64,000 bases of DNA, from IMG/VR virus record IMGVR_UViG_3300034355_001150, positions 1 through 64,000 of that record. One strand, given 5' to 3'. Shown here piece after piece: positions 8,601-14,802 of this stretch (its first letter is position 1; the number at the start of each line of letters is the position of its first letter). The translations under genes and the position numbers were made by a program. Source of the stretch: a virus. Under the pieces are notes generated by a model. That model was not told where the DNA came from and did no database searches. It saw only the letters and a program-made list of their open reading frames with translations.

Positions 8601-8700
8601 TTTTTTCTGGGTCATACGCATTTATAGGTACTTCATAAAAAGTACCTTGAGGTATTACGCCAATACTTCCCGCAGGAGTAATCCAAACAGGTTTTCCCAT
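5650..8700 (-). CDS. Large virion protein with cadherin/Ig-like domains and a Cys-rich insert
   Basis: A 1016-residue protein built of repeated beta-sandwich modules of the putative-Ig (He_PIG/cadherin-like) type: TPAGSIG...P..TF occurs near residues 9-20 and again near 225-240, and GLITGY/GIIAGIP turns end modules. TADNTYITADNTFITAD (about 208-224) and a related VTVDNYFVTAD (about 660) recur. Residues of about 451-480 contain ten cysteines within 27 positions (CGPCDCATC, CCEGCAACKTC), unlike the rest of the protein. It is probably a tail or baseplate-associated structural protein, judging by its position between two other structural genes. Its ATG lies one base after the upstream stop; the gene is probably co-transcribed from the late promoter at 10739. 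Confidence 0.72.
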   Translation of the reverse strand: MGKPVWITPAGSIGVIPQGTFYEVPINAYDPEKNETVFFEVISGNLPNGVSCNNKGIIAGIPNINVTEYNIESRFAVRAYTQRNINGFKFIDHLSDRTFTLTVTGQQPPQFITESGLVGQFYDGAIVRDPGVQIRFTDYENSTITLISGELPAELTISEKGLITGYVDPHNDRITTYEFTLEVRNNSGGSLRSFTIDVYNRDTLTADNTYITADNTFITADVSNYTPPVMVTPAGSIGTVPGDTFFAFQFQAVDFNDQQLGYEPWNPDELQDIIDPIELENGGVLIKNTIPPGLLLEPWSGWLMGYLPKAERSFETYEFQIYAYELDNPQYNTGPITYSLTLTGEISSQVRWLTPSYLGCIDNGEVSTFYVKAERLGPGILGFGSVYDVAGFDDETYDNLPLQYKLKDGSYSLLPQGLKLLPNGDISGRASFNTFAIDEGTTTFDISPYIEPVVGTCGPCDCATCDNCCEGCAACKTCPGIECSETTFDMLFEFVVNVYSLDGEVDLDRECSILLKRCYNEPYENLYIEAMPPMNDRWQIEELLTDSKIFPKKSIYRPTDPFFGVAKDVVYWHAFGLTSSTRETYLNAMEFNHYWKQLTLGEIKTARALDSNGDVLYEVVYSQVVDTMVNNDGITVNRAVTLPYPIPIEGFDRRADSTMVTVDNYFVTADCAPFTNPSQIDSAKTLVVYPNGLEDMRDQVIDNVGQISPMLPRWMLSPQENGTVLGFTPAWVLAYTKPGESGQIAYNIQTKMRKPLNLIDFEADRYELDHTLSIHWDPILKKWVPKPSQTTFDAEGFSLPLNYIGTVDYATILPFVDINMCSIDDINALGGIDGPISVFSHGKTLIFEKQQDFVNPDWAKYPGPLSDTLAWTDYNYPYDYSGYGDHLFDEAYIIPGQIANGKNPLIPNERMGIWKINIMPGNIVQLELVENTTTYDYVEIINGRRKNGQYLYVPSTQTGDNLYIQWEPIPKFTTTPTIFDHGSMEFIAPVDEYCPDDRFNQYLLFPKRNITTPIGA

Positions 8701-8701
8701 C

Positions 8702-10717
8702 TTACAAGCGTCCTACGACAACCTCAATAACACCGAGATCGCCATCAAAATTTTCAAGAGCTTTGCCGATAACCGATCCTATTTTTGGATCAATTGATGC
8801 CTTGGCTCTACCGTTGCCGGCTGATACCATCATATCGCCCTTTTTAACTGAACCTTCTACCAATGTGGGCACACGTCCTGTTAATGCAACAGAAACTATA
8901 AACTTACCTTCAGCATTTGCATTCATGAGATATGAAGGAGCAGTTGATACTACGCCAGCTACCGTTACGTCATCTTCACGATCACTGACAGTAACCTCAT
9001 ATTCGCCACCAAAACATAATACCGTTCCGGGAACATAATGCTCATCCGCTACATAATTTTCAGCTAAGTCGCTATAAACAGCCGATGTACTTACTGCGAA
9101 TACTCTGTTGTAATAATTTGAAACTGAACCAATATTACCCACTCCACTCGCATTTGGGTTAATCAGATTGCCAGTAACAACATTGCCACTAACAATCAGA
9201 TTGCCGGTAACACCAACATCAGCCGATGTTTCACTAACAACAACACTAGCATTACCACTGCTATTATACAGTCCAGTTTTTGATACTACCGTAAACTGTC
9301 TGACCTCAATGATGTCACCCAAATTAGGCGCTTGATTGAATATCAATGATGTTCCAGCTACTGTATAGGCTTGTGATGGTACTTGAACTACGCCATTGAT
9401 GGATACTATACAGCTATTTGCAGTATGAGTGTCTGGTAGAATGAACAGTGTTTGATTGCCAGTACCCGTGTAACTATTAGTTGCAATTTGTGTGCCAGGA
9501 TAACAACGAACATTGATTAAATCACCAACATAAGGCGGGAACACAAACTCAATGACATCATTTCTGATAGTGTAAGCCAAACCAGGATTCTGAATAACAC
9601 CATTAATTGTAACCAAGCTGCTTTCTGTTGTTTGAGAAGTTGATAGAACAAACGTACTATCGGAGCCATTTCCCACAAATGAATCACTTACAATTTCAGC
9701 AGTAATTACGCCTCGTACATCAATCACATCTCCGTATTCAGGTGCCTCTCCAATAAATGTCAGAATATTCATGTTAACATTGTAGGCATCCATTGGCATC
9801 TGCATGATACCGTTGATTGTTACAATGCAGCTATTGGTAGTTTGATTTGTATCTAAAAAGAACGACATTGAATATCCATCACCAACAAACTGTTGATCTG
9901 TGATGATAGTAAAATTGGAAGCATACATTTCTACCCAAAATGCACCATTGTATACCTCAAGGGTAGCCGTGGTTTCATTGAATCTGAGCATACCCATTCG
10001 CGGATATACTGGTCGCTGAAGCGTGTTGCCAACGGGCAACAACATCGAATCGGTCGCATTTACGGCAAACGTGGCACCCAATGTTTGAACATTACTACCC
10101 ACAGAAACGGTATTCGTTTGTCCATTGACAAATAACACATTAGCATTGCCGCCATTTACTGAAAAATCACTGATATAATTACCAGAATTGATATTGACTA
10201 CACGAGTATCACTGGTAATTACATCGTTATAGATGATAATATTACCAAAATCACCACGATTGCTGAAAACAGTGTCGGCTGCACTGATGTTTCCACCAGC
10301 GAAAATGTCGTTGGTTGTTGTGATATTGTTTTTTACTTCAATTCCAGACTGAGTAACGACCAAAACATCTGGGACATTGTTCACCATGAAGCGAACATTC
10401 CCATTGTAGTTTGATATCTCTACTTTGGAATTACCGTTGACTATATCCGTAACAGATACATTGCTTGTTTGAGAAATTCTTGCCCAAATTAAACTACTGC
10501 CATCAAAATCGTTGTAACAATAATAAAAATAATCTGGATCATATGCGTACATTCCAGCGGAATCACCCGATTGTCCCACCAAAGTAAGTGGGGGAAACGG
10601 TTGCGCTTGTGCATAAAGTTCAGTGAAATTATTGTTACACTTAATGAACGCGGTTCGCAGTGGATCACCATTGCCTGAGTTGGGAGTCGTCCCAACGTTA
10701 ATATATTCTTGAGTCAT
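8702..10717 (-). CDS. Tail fibre-like structural protein with C-terminal G2-peptidase/chaperone-like domain
   Basis: A 671-residue protein. The N-terminus (YINVGTTPNSGNGDPLRTAF) is a typical phage-fibre head motif. Three consecutive modules of about 65 residues follow the pattern F-G-G-S/N-F-L...T.TINGV.Q.P..AY...L.F..AP..GD.I.VR (about 278-475). A C-terminal domain starts around AVYSDLAENYVADEHYVPGT and ends VIEVVVGRL; it resembles the peptidase-G2/autoproteolytic or chaperone-like domain at the end of many phage fibres. It is first in its late transcription unit, with GGAGA before the ATG and a late promoter at 10739-10746. Confidence 0.8.
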   Translation of the reverse strand: MTQEYINVGTTPNSGNGDPLRTAFIKCNNNFTELYAQAQPFPPLTLVGQSGDSAGMYAYDPDYFYYCYNDFDGSSLIWARISQTSNVSVTDIVNGNSKVEISNYNGNVRFMVNNVPDVLVVTQSGIEVKNNITTTNDIFAGGNISAADTVFSNRGDFGNIIIYNDVITSDTRVVNINSGNYISDFSVNGGNANVLFVNGQTNTVSVGSNVQTLGATFAVNATDSMLLPVGNTLQRPVYPRMGMLRFNETTATLEVYNGAFWVEMYASNFTIITDQQFVGDGYSMSFFLDTNQTTNSCIVTINGIMQMPMDAYNVNMNILTFIGEAPEYGDVIDVRGVITAEIVSDSFVGNGSDSTFVLSTSQTTESSLVTINGVIQNPGLAYTIRNDVIEFVFPPYVGDLINVRCYPGTQIATNSYTGTGNQTLFILPDTHTANSCIVSINGVVQVPSQAYTVAGTSLIFNQAPNLGDIIEVRQFTVVSKTGLYNSSGNASVVVSETSADVGVTGNLIVSGNVVTGNLINPNASGVGNIGSVSNYYNRVFAVSTSAVYSDLAENYVADEHYVPGTVLCFGGEYEVTVSDREDDVTVAGVVSTAPSYLMNANAEGKFIVSVALTGRVPTLVEGSVKKGDMMVSAGNGRAKASIDPKIGSVIGKALENFDGDLGVIEVVVGRL

Positions 10718-10738
10718 AATTAAAAATCTCCGATTGTG

Positions 10739-10746
10739 TATTTATC
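10739..10746 (-). promoter_or_regulatory. T4-type late promoter (GATAAATA)
   Basis: Minus-strand GATAAATACA lies 21 bp upstream of the ATG at 10717. It immediately follows the end of the IF-1 gene and should drive the structural genes 10717-4736. Confidence 0.65.
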
Positions 10747-10766
10747 TGAGATTAAAAATCGCCAAA

Positions 10767-10985
10767 TCAGAGTCGTCTTGTGATTCTTCCTCTGGTTAAA
10801 TCATAAGGTGAAAATTCAATTGTGACTGTATCGCCGATAACCACTTTGATATTGGCTTGGCGCATTTTTCCAGATAATGTTCCCAAAACTAAATCAGGAA
10901 AATTTTCTATTTTAATGCGATAGGTTGTGTTTCTTAAAACTTCAACGACTGTGCCGTCAAGTTTTATAGTATCTTCTTTTGAAAT
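10767..10985 (-). CDS. infA: Translation initiation factor IF-1 with an ATT start codon
   Basis: The minus strand encodes exactly 72 residues, the length of E. coli IF-1. It begins SKEDTIKLDGTVVEVLRNT (bacterial IF-1: AKEDNIEMQGTVLETLPNT), continues with GTLSGKMRQANIKVVIGD (cf. AHISGKMRKNYIRILTGD) and ends EFSPYDLTRGRITRRL (cf. ELTPYDLSKGRIVFRSR). These form the S1/OB fold that binds the ribosomal A site. No ATG, GTG or TTG exists in frame at the N-terminus. The codon at the conserved start is ATT (10983-10985), six bases after a perfect AGGAGG, so AUU is the probable start, as in E. coli infC. A late promoter lies at 11070-11077. The gene is missed by ATG-based prediction. It would supply IF-1 during infection, perhaps to favour phage messages. 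Confidence 0.9.
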   Translation of the reverse strand: MSKEDTIKLDGTVVEVLRNTTYRIKIENFPDLVLGTLSGKMRQANIKVVIGDTVTIEFSPYDLTRGRITRRL

Positions 10986-11069
10986 GGTGAACCTCCTAAA
11001 TTCATTAGTTATTTATTACGTCAATATCAATACATCGTACTTGAATGCGCAAATACGGTCGGTGTAATT

Positions 11070-11077
11070 TATTTATC
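11070..11077 (-). promoter_or_regulatory. T4-type late promoter upstream of IF-1
   Basis: Minus-strand GATAAATAAATT lies 84 bp upstream of the IF-1 start, with a weaker AATAAATAAC nearer the gene (about 11008-11017). Either could drive late expression of IF-1. Confidence 0.5.
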
Positions 11078-11162
11078 GTTTAAGGAGTACAAGGATGTAC
11101 GACGACCCCCAAACGCATATTCGGCGAGTTATTGTGTAGCAAGACGTTTTGGAGCATAGAGG

Positions 11163-11170
11163 TATTTATC
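11163..11170 (-). promoter_or_regulatory. T4-type late promoter next to the TnpB remnant
   Basis: Minus-strand GATAAATACC matches the phage late consensus exactly, so phage DNA reaches at least to about 11170 on the left of the element. It would transcribe the 11100s region toward IF-1. Between 10986 and 11162 I see no convincing gene; a 14-codon plus-strand ORF at about 11095-11139 with an AAGGAG site is the only candidate. Confidence 0.5.
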
Positions 11171-12062
11171 CCCGCCGTTTCTCAGATAAAAACACTTGAC
11201 TTCTTGGTCGAGTAAATACATTATGTTGATTAATAAATCATACAAAATTAGAGCATATCCCACATACGAGCAAAAAACTGGGAGTAAAAACCTTAGCGGT
11301 TTACTCAACGGGCGAGCAAGTGAAAGCACATCAAGCACTGAAGAAGTTGCAACGTCGGCTCAAGCACTTGCAGAGATGTTTAAGTCGTAAAGTTGGCAGT
11401 AAAAAAGGTCAAGTAAAATCAAATAGATACAAAAAGCAACAAGCACGAGTAAACCGGGTTCACTGTCGGATATCCGACTCTCGTCGTGATAGCCAACACA
11501 AATTAACGCATGATTTAACTAGCAGATTTGGTGTTATTTGTCTTGAGGACTTGAACGTCAAAGGCATGATGACTCGTGCCAAGAGCAAAAATGTTGCTCA
11601 AAAGCGAGGATTAAATAGAGGCATTGCTAATGCTGGCTTTGGTGAAATACGTCGGCAAATAGAATACAAAGCCAAATGGCGTGGTCGATTGGTGTACTAT
11701 GCGGACAGATGGGCACCAACAAGTCGGACTTGCAATGAATGTGGCACTTATCAACAAGAATTTAATTTATCCATGCGTGAATGGACGTGTCCAGATTGCG
11801 GCACACATCACGATAGAGATTTGAACGCGGCAAAGAATATTGTTGTGTTCGCTACGGGGCTTGCTCCGGAAGCTATGGTCGGGCAGACCAAAAGTAATGC
11901 ACGTGGAGGTATAAAAAGACTCAATGCCAGTAGTAATAAAATTACTACTACTGGAACAATTGAGATATCTATGAAGCGTGAACCCAAGAAGTCTTATCAA
12001 ATCAACGAGGTCTTACCGAACGAGGTAGGACACCAAGTGAAGGTATGACAGGCGGGGATGCC
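11171..12062 (+). mobile_element. IS200/IS605-type TnpB-only element remnant
   Basis: Approximate limits of a TnpB element: no TnpA is present. ATCCCCGCC at 11168-11176 and GGCGGGGAT at 12051-12059 are inverted matches near the two ends, and a palindrome GCCAATTGGC lies at 12060-12069. The right end falls inside the last codons of rlpA on the other strand. True ends cannot be fixed without an empty-site sequence. In active relatives the region at the tnpB 3' end encodes the guide RNA (omega RNA). Confidence 0.55.
11223..12048 (+). pseudogene. tnpB: tnpB with large internal deletion and frameshift
   Basis: A normal TnpB start (MLINKSYKIRAYPTYEQK, frame of 11223) runs directly into sequence that, one frame over from 11278, reads LGVKTLAVYSTGE, the RuvC-I region. 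About 150 residues, including the residue before LGVK that is the catalytic aspartate, are gone. The remaining reading frame from 11278 or from the ATG at 11320 retains the RuvC-II region (FGVICLEDLNVKGM), the zinc-finger pairs CNEC and CPDC, and the RuvC-III DRDLNAAKNI. RNA-guided nuclease activity is therefore unlikely, though the C-terminal piece could still be translated. Confidence 0.8.
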
Positions 12063-12544
12063 AATTGGCTTAAAACTACGATTTCCACCGGTGCAACTCC
12101 TGATATTCCGATGGCACTGGCAGCGCCTTTACTCAAGTCAATGATTCGCGACTTAACGTATGGTCCACGGTCATTGACTGTTACAACAACAGATGAACCG
12201 TTTTTCATATTAGTTACTTTAAGCCGAGTTCCAAAGGGCAGAGTTTTATGTGCCGCAGTTAATGCGTGTTGATTGAATCGCTCACCGGAAGCGGTCTTAT
12301 GTCCATGAAATCCCGGACCATACCACGAACTTAGTCCCCTAAACGATGAATGTTTGGTAGACCTTTTTCGTTCCTTTTTGATTTCATGACGATCTTTAGC
12401 GACATTGATATTGGATTTATACTTATTCGCTTCCTTATAATACGAAGGTGACGAATAGGTATCCCAATGTTTATACACATTAGCATCAGCGGTGGATGTA
12501 AAAATAACAGCCACGAGAGCCAATAATTGATTTAGATTTTTCAT
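12002..12544 (-). CDS. rlpA: RlpA-like double-psi beta-barrel protein (peptidoglycan hydrolase)
   Basis: A 180-residue protein with a signal peptide (1-21, cleavage near TADA-N), a basic linker (40-68) and an RlpA/DPBB domain (about 70-158) with [33 protein letters not shown] and IIDLS. RlpA proteins are septal lytic transglycosylases acting on denuded glycan; in a phage it may help lysis or alter division. The ATG at 12544 follows GGAGAAAT. The natural domain ends around residue 158; the last 20 or so residues are encoded by the TnpB-element end, so the original tail was replaced by the insertion without touching the fold. Expression is probably from the late promoter at 12822. Confidence 0.82.
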   Translation of the reverse strand: MKNLNQLLALVAVIFTSTADANVYKHWDTYSSPSYYKEANKYKSNINVAKDRHEIKKERKRSTKHSSFRGLSSWYGPGFHGHKTASGERFNQHALTAAHKTLPFGTRLKVTNMKNGSSVVVTVNDRGPYVKSRIIDLSKGAASAIGISGVAPVEIVVLSQLASPPVIPSLGVLPRSVRPR

Positions 12545-12820
12545 AACATTTCTCCATCGGCAGACAGGCCGTTCTGCGGGCATTTAATTCATTGATATCA
12601 ATGAATCACATCGACGGATAGACAAGGAAAGATATACTGGATATGATAACTGGCTTGGACCACGGGCCTCTATTGCCTACTCTCCTTGACGAAACTTTTT
12701 TGGCTGCATTGCTTTGGAGCCTCACGATTCGTAATTCTAGTGTCAATGGAGGACACCCGAGTCCTCGGTTTAACGAACTCATCTGAGTTTCAGATGACTT
12801 TGTGACAGAGTGTCACAAAA
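12545..12820 (-). ncRNA. Structured leader or small RNA upstream of rlpA
   Basis: This 276-bp gap has no gene but many helices. TTGTGACA/TGTCACAA (12800-12818) and TCATCTGA/TCAGATGA (12779-12797) are perfect 8-bp hairpins with 3-nt loops. GAGGAC/GTCCTC (12749-12766) competes with GTGTC/GACAC (12740-12756). ATTCATTGATATCAATGAAT at 12587-12606 is a perfect 20-bp palindrome. A late promoter at 12822-12829 would start transcription just before the first hairpin, leftward into rlpA. Two mutually exclusive helices suggest a switch, but no known riboswitch is recognised. Confidence 0.5.
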
Positions 12821-13129
12821 CTATTTATCTGTGGATAAAATTTCCCAGACTTTATTATAACTTTCTAACTCTTTTTCAAGTTTTCTATACTTCTCGCCCA
12901 ATTCTTGAAGTTCCTCCCATTGAGCTTCAAGTTCTTTGTTGGGTGCAAGAATATTTAATCTTTGTTCTATTTTTTGCAAGGTTTCTCTTAACGATATGCC
13001 ATTGATGTTTACATCGCTAACATTGATTGTCGATAAATTGTTACAATTTATCGACGATGGAGAAGAACTCGTTGACAGCACTCCGGCACTCAGAGTACTA
13101 CCAGTTATAGTGCAGCTTGAGTTATTCAT
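12821..13129 (-). CDS. Conserved phage protein with coiled-coil C-terminus
   Basis: A 102-residue protein. A serine/threonine/asparagine-rich N-terminal half is followed by a helical segment (ISLRETLQKIEQRLNIL, then PNKELEAQWEELQELG) of a type I recall from short proteins of T4-like phages. The ATG at 13129 overlaps the stop of the upstream gene, which fixes the start. Function unknown; possibly a virion or fibre-assembly component. Confidence 0.6.
   Translation of the reverse strand: MNNSSCTITGSTLSAGVLSTSSSPSSINCNNLSTINVSDVNINGISLRETLQKIEQRLNILAPNKELEAQWEELQELGEKYRKLEKELESYNKVWEILSTDK
12822..12829 (-). promoter_or_regulatory. T4-type late promoter before the rlpA leader
   Basis: Minus-strand GATAAATAG overlaps the TAG stop of the gene at 12821-13129 and precedes the structured rlpA leader. 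Confidence 0.6.
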
Positions 13130-13319
13130 TTTGTTCTGCTTTTCGTAAAATGATTGAATCTGATTCATCATCCTGAATCCATTCAAGAATGTCGCCCTCA
13201 TTGAATCCAGATAATTGACACATTTCTTCAGTTAGTTGAATGTAACACTCGCCGGTTTCTGTGTCTTCTTGAACATCCAATTCGTATGTGATAATCTTTT
13301 TTTCTGGCAATTGATTCAT
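13122..13319 (-). CDS. Small conserved phage protein, AbrB/MazE-like pattern
   Basis: A 65-residue acidic protein. GECYIQLTEEMCQLSGFNEGDILEW resembles the swapped-hairpin pattern of AbrB/MazE-type proteins (a strand, then a hydrophobic helix, then W/F-x-x-GD). Similar proteins occur in T4-like cyanophages. There is no obvious basic DNA-binding face, so a DNA-binding role is uncertain. It is translationally coupled to the gene at 12821-13129. Confidence 0.6.
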   Translation of the reverse strand: MNQLPEKKIITYELDVQEDTETGECYIQLTEEMCQLSGFNEGDILEWIQDDESDSIILRKAEQNE

Positions 13320-13336
13320 TTTATTCTCTAAAAATT

Positions 13337-13361
13337 GGGGCCTGAGTTTAATTCAAGCCCC
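13337..13361 (-). terminator. Hairpin with T-run after the Hc1-like gene
   Basis: On the minus strand GGGGC (13357-13361) pairs with GCCCC (13337-13341) around a loop rich in A/T that can extend the stem, followed by AATTTTT. It would end or attenuate transcripts from the 13557-14703 cluster before the gene at 13319. Confidence 0.55.
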
Positions 13362-13368
13362 GATATTA

Positions 13369-13557
13369 TCACTCAGCCGCTGAGAGGGCTTCCTTTTCCA
13401 GAGTAATTTCCTTGCGGCGTTCCTTCAGTGCCTTACTCAGTTCTTGGAGTGCCTTGCGAGCGCGTGAAGCAGAAACTTTCACGCCCTTCTCAGTGAATCT
13501 TGCATTTTCTGCAAGATAAGTTTCATATGCGGCTACGATAGATTCATGATTTGTCAT
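13369..13557 (-). CDS. Histone H1-like (Hc1-type) small basic protein
   Basis: A 62-residue helical protein: a short N-terminal helix with AYETYLAENARFTEKG, then VSASRARKALQELSKALKER. This follows the Hc1-family pattern F-x-x-KG-x-x-x-(A/S)-x-x-RARKxLxELxKLxKExRKEI of bacterial histone-H1-like nucleoproteins. It may bind phage or host DNA. The start at 13557 has AGGAAA before it; a longer in-frame start at 13632 would run into the upstream gene. It is in a leftward cluster with promoters at 14096 and 14346. Confidence 0.65.
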   Translation of the reverse strand: MTNHESIVAAYETYLAENARFTEKGVKVSASRARKALQELSKALKERRKEITLEKEALSAAE

Positions 13558-13606
13558 ATTTTTCCTATAGGTTGTAAACGTCCTGAATATGTCAGGACGA
13601 ATATAA

Positions 13607-13966
13607 TTATGCTGGCTCGTAATCACTGTCAATTTTTTCCTTGCGTGAACGAATGTCCTTCAGTGTGATATTCTTCACCTTGGGTTTTGGTCCACGTTTT
13701 TTTGGAACATAATTTAGCTTTTCATTGATTTCATCAATCCTATAATCAATGGCTTCTAAAGCATCACCGGTAAAATCTTGAGTTTTAAGATACTCTAGAC
13801 CTTCGGCTTTAGTCATGGGATATGGCAGTTCGAGCAAGTTAATATTGGTAAATCCTTGTTTTACCATCATTTTTACTCGACCTACCAAATTATCTGTCCA
13901 GCGAACCTTAGTAACACCATCAGTTCCAGTGGCAGTGCCAGCTACAGTGTATTTACGATCAGTCAT
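13607..13966 (-). CDS. Conserved small phage protein
   Basis: A 119-residue protein. The N-terminal part is beta-like (YTVAGTATGTDGVTKVRWT), the middle has NINLLELPYPMTKAEGLEYL, and the tail is basic (KKRGPKPKVKN). I recall similar proteins in phages infecting aquatic bacteria but no function. AAGAGGAC precedes the ATG and overlaps the stop of the 29-aa gene upstream, so the two are coupled. Confidence 0.65.
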   Translation of the reverse strand: MTDRKYTVAGTATGTDGVTKVRWTDNLVGRVKMMVKQGFTNINLLELPYPMTKAEGLEYLKTQDFTGDALEAIDYRIDEINEKLNYVPKKRGPKPKVKNITLKDIRSRKEKIDSDYEPA

Positions 13967-13978
13967 TGTATTGTCCTC

Positions 13979-14068
13979 TTATTTGCTTTCTCTGCGAGCG
14001 ATTTCAGCTTCAAGTGCTGCAATATAAGCAGTCAGTTCTTCGATGGTCATTACATTTACGTCTTGCAT
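13979..14068 (-). CDS. 29-residue coiled-coil peptide (DUF1192-like)
   Basis: A short gene with a good AAGGAG ribosome-binding site seven bases before the ATG at 14068. The peptide begins MQDVNVMTIEELTAY and has ALEAEIARRESK, similar to the short coiled coil of DUF1192 proteins. It lies between a consensus promoter (14096-14123) and the 119-aa gene. The function is unknown. Confidence 0.6.
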   Translation of the reverse strand: MQDVNVMTIEELTAYIAALEAEIARRESK

Positions 14069-14095
14069 GGTTAGCTCCTTTTGGTTAAAAACGAT

Positions 14096-14123
14096 ATTAT
14101 ACACGATTAAAATTCATTGTCAA
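14096..14123 (-). promoter_or_regulatory. sigma70-type promoter
   Basis: Perfect TTGACA (14118-14123) and TATAAT (14096-14101) hexamers with a 16-bp spacer, overlapping the stop of the upstream gene. It serves the genes at 14068, 13966 and 13557. Confidence 0.8.
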
Positions 14124-14314
14124 CAGGCTTCTGCTGAAATACCAGCCACGTGTCGTATTGCTCGCTCTGCACGTTCAACAGAGCGAGAATAATTCTCTTT
14201 AGCATACAAAGCCTTGGCATCATCAAGGCAGATTTTAGACGATTCATTAAATGGAAAATTATTCATCATCCTTTCGGCAGTGAGGATTACTTTGTCCGCG
14301 AGTTGCTTGGTCAT
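14120..14314 (-). CDS. Small helical protein, unknown function
   Basis: A 64-residue protein (MTKQLADKVILTAER...), predicted all-helical with SRSVERAERAIRHVAG near the end; the pattern resembles a single helical-hairpin repeat. An alternative start four codons upstream (14326) exists and neither has a strong ribosome-binding site. It is driven by the promoter at 14346-14373. Confidence 0.5.
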   Translation of the reverse strand: MTKQLADKVILTAERMMNNFPFNESSKICLDDAKALYAKENYSRSVERAERAIRHVAGISAEAC

Positions 14315-14345
14315 GATCGGTCTCATTGTTGGTTAATACGAAAGT

Positions 14346-14373
14346 ATTATACAGAAAAAATTTAGGATGTCAA
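14346..14373 (-). promoter_or_regulatory. sigma70-type promoter
   Basis: Perfect TTGACA (14368-14373) and TATAAT (14346-14351), 16-bp spacer, just upstream of the gene at 14314. Confidence 0.8.
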
Positions 14374-14376
14374 CAC

Positions 14377-14703
14377 TTAATTTAACATATCTCTAACAAT
14401 TTCTTCATCACCATCTTCAATAGAAATGATGTTGTTCGGAAATCTTTCTAAGAAATTTTCCTCAATTTCCGTTTTGTTTCTGCCAGAACACACGTACTCC
14501 ATGGTATTTTCACGGTAAAGGAAAAAAGTGTCCTCGTATTTTTCTACCTTCACTCTGATCACAGAGTTTTCAAAACTCTCAATCAATTCTCGATGCCATC
14601 GGTCAACAGTCATGTCAATTTCCTTGAACCTTCTTCTGATTCCATAAACTTTCCACATTGCGATTAGGATGGAACTCAGCAACAATGCTGTCATTAAATT
14701 CAT
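14377..14703 (-). CDS. Membrane-anchored small protein
   Basis: A 108-residue protein: an N-terminal transmembrane segment (MTALLLSSILIAMWKVYGI) followed by a basic stop-transfer (RRRFK) and a soluble domain with VKVEKYEDTFFLYRENTMEY and LERFPNNIISI. The soluble part resembles a conserved protein of T4-like cyanophages of unknown function. It has its own promoter at 14739-14767. Confidence 0.65.
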   Translation of the reverse strand: MNLMTALLLSSILIAMWKVYGIRRRFKEIDMTVDRWHRELIESFENSVIRVKVEKYEDTFFLYRENTMEYVCSGRNKTEIEENFLERFPNNIISIEDGDEEIVRDMLN

Positions 14704-14738
14704 ACACTTATCCTCGGTTGATGTTGAACAAGATGCGT

Positions 14739-14767
14739 ATCTTACATGGTCTTGACCGAGATGTCAA
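14739..14767 (-). promoter_or_regulatory. sigma70-type promoter
   Basis: Minus-strand TTGACA (14762-14767) and TAAGAT (14739-14744) with a 17-bp spacer, 35 bp upstream of the ATG at 14703. It is divergent from the late promoter of the fibre locus at 14789. Confidence 0.65.
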
Positions 14768-14788
14768 CATCTTTTTTTCAAAAATTTT

Positions 14789-14796
14789 TATAAATA
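14789..14796 (+). promoter_or_regulatory. T4-type late promoter TATAAATA, start of fibre locus
   Basis: A perfect T4-type TATAAATA ends only six bases before the ATG at 14803. T4 late transcripts begin about six bases past the box, so this message may be leaderless; no ribosome-binding site is present. Confidence 0.6.
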
Positions 14797-14802
14797 TGTT
14801 TT

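Noticed and set aside
11095-11195. Readthrough of TAG joining MYDDPQTHIRRVIV to a following open frame (genetic-code change)
   Set aside because: Other genes in the window use TAG as a normal stop (for example at 12821 and 63869), so recoding of TAG is not supported.
12600-12780. Possible tRNA in the gap upstream of rlpA
   Set aside because: No cloverleaf with a proper T-loop and anticodon arm could be built on either strand; no tRNA gene was found elsewhere in the window.
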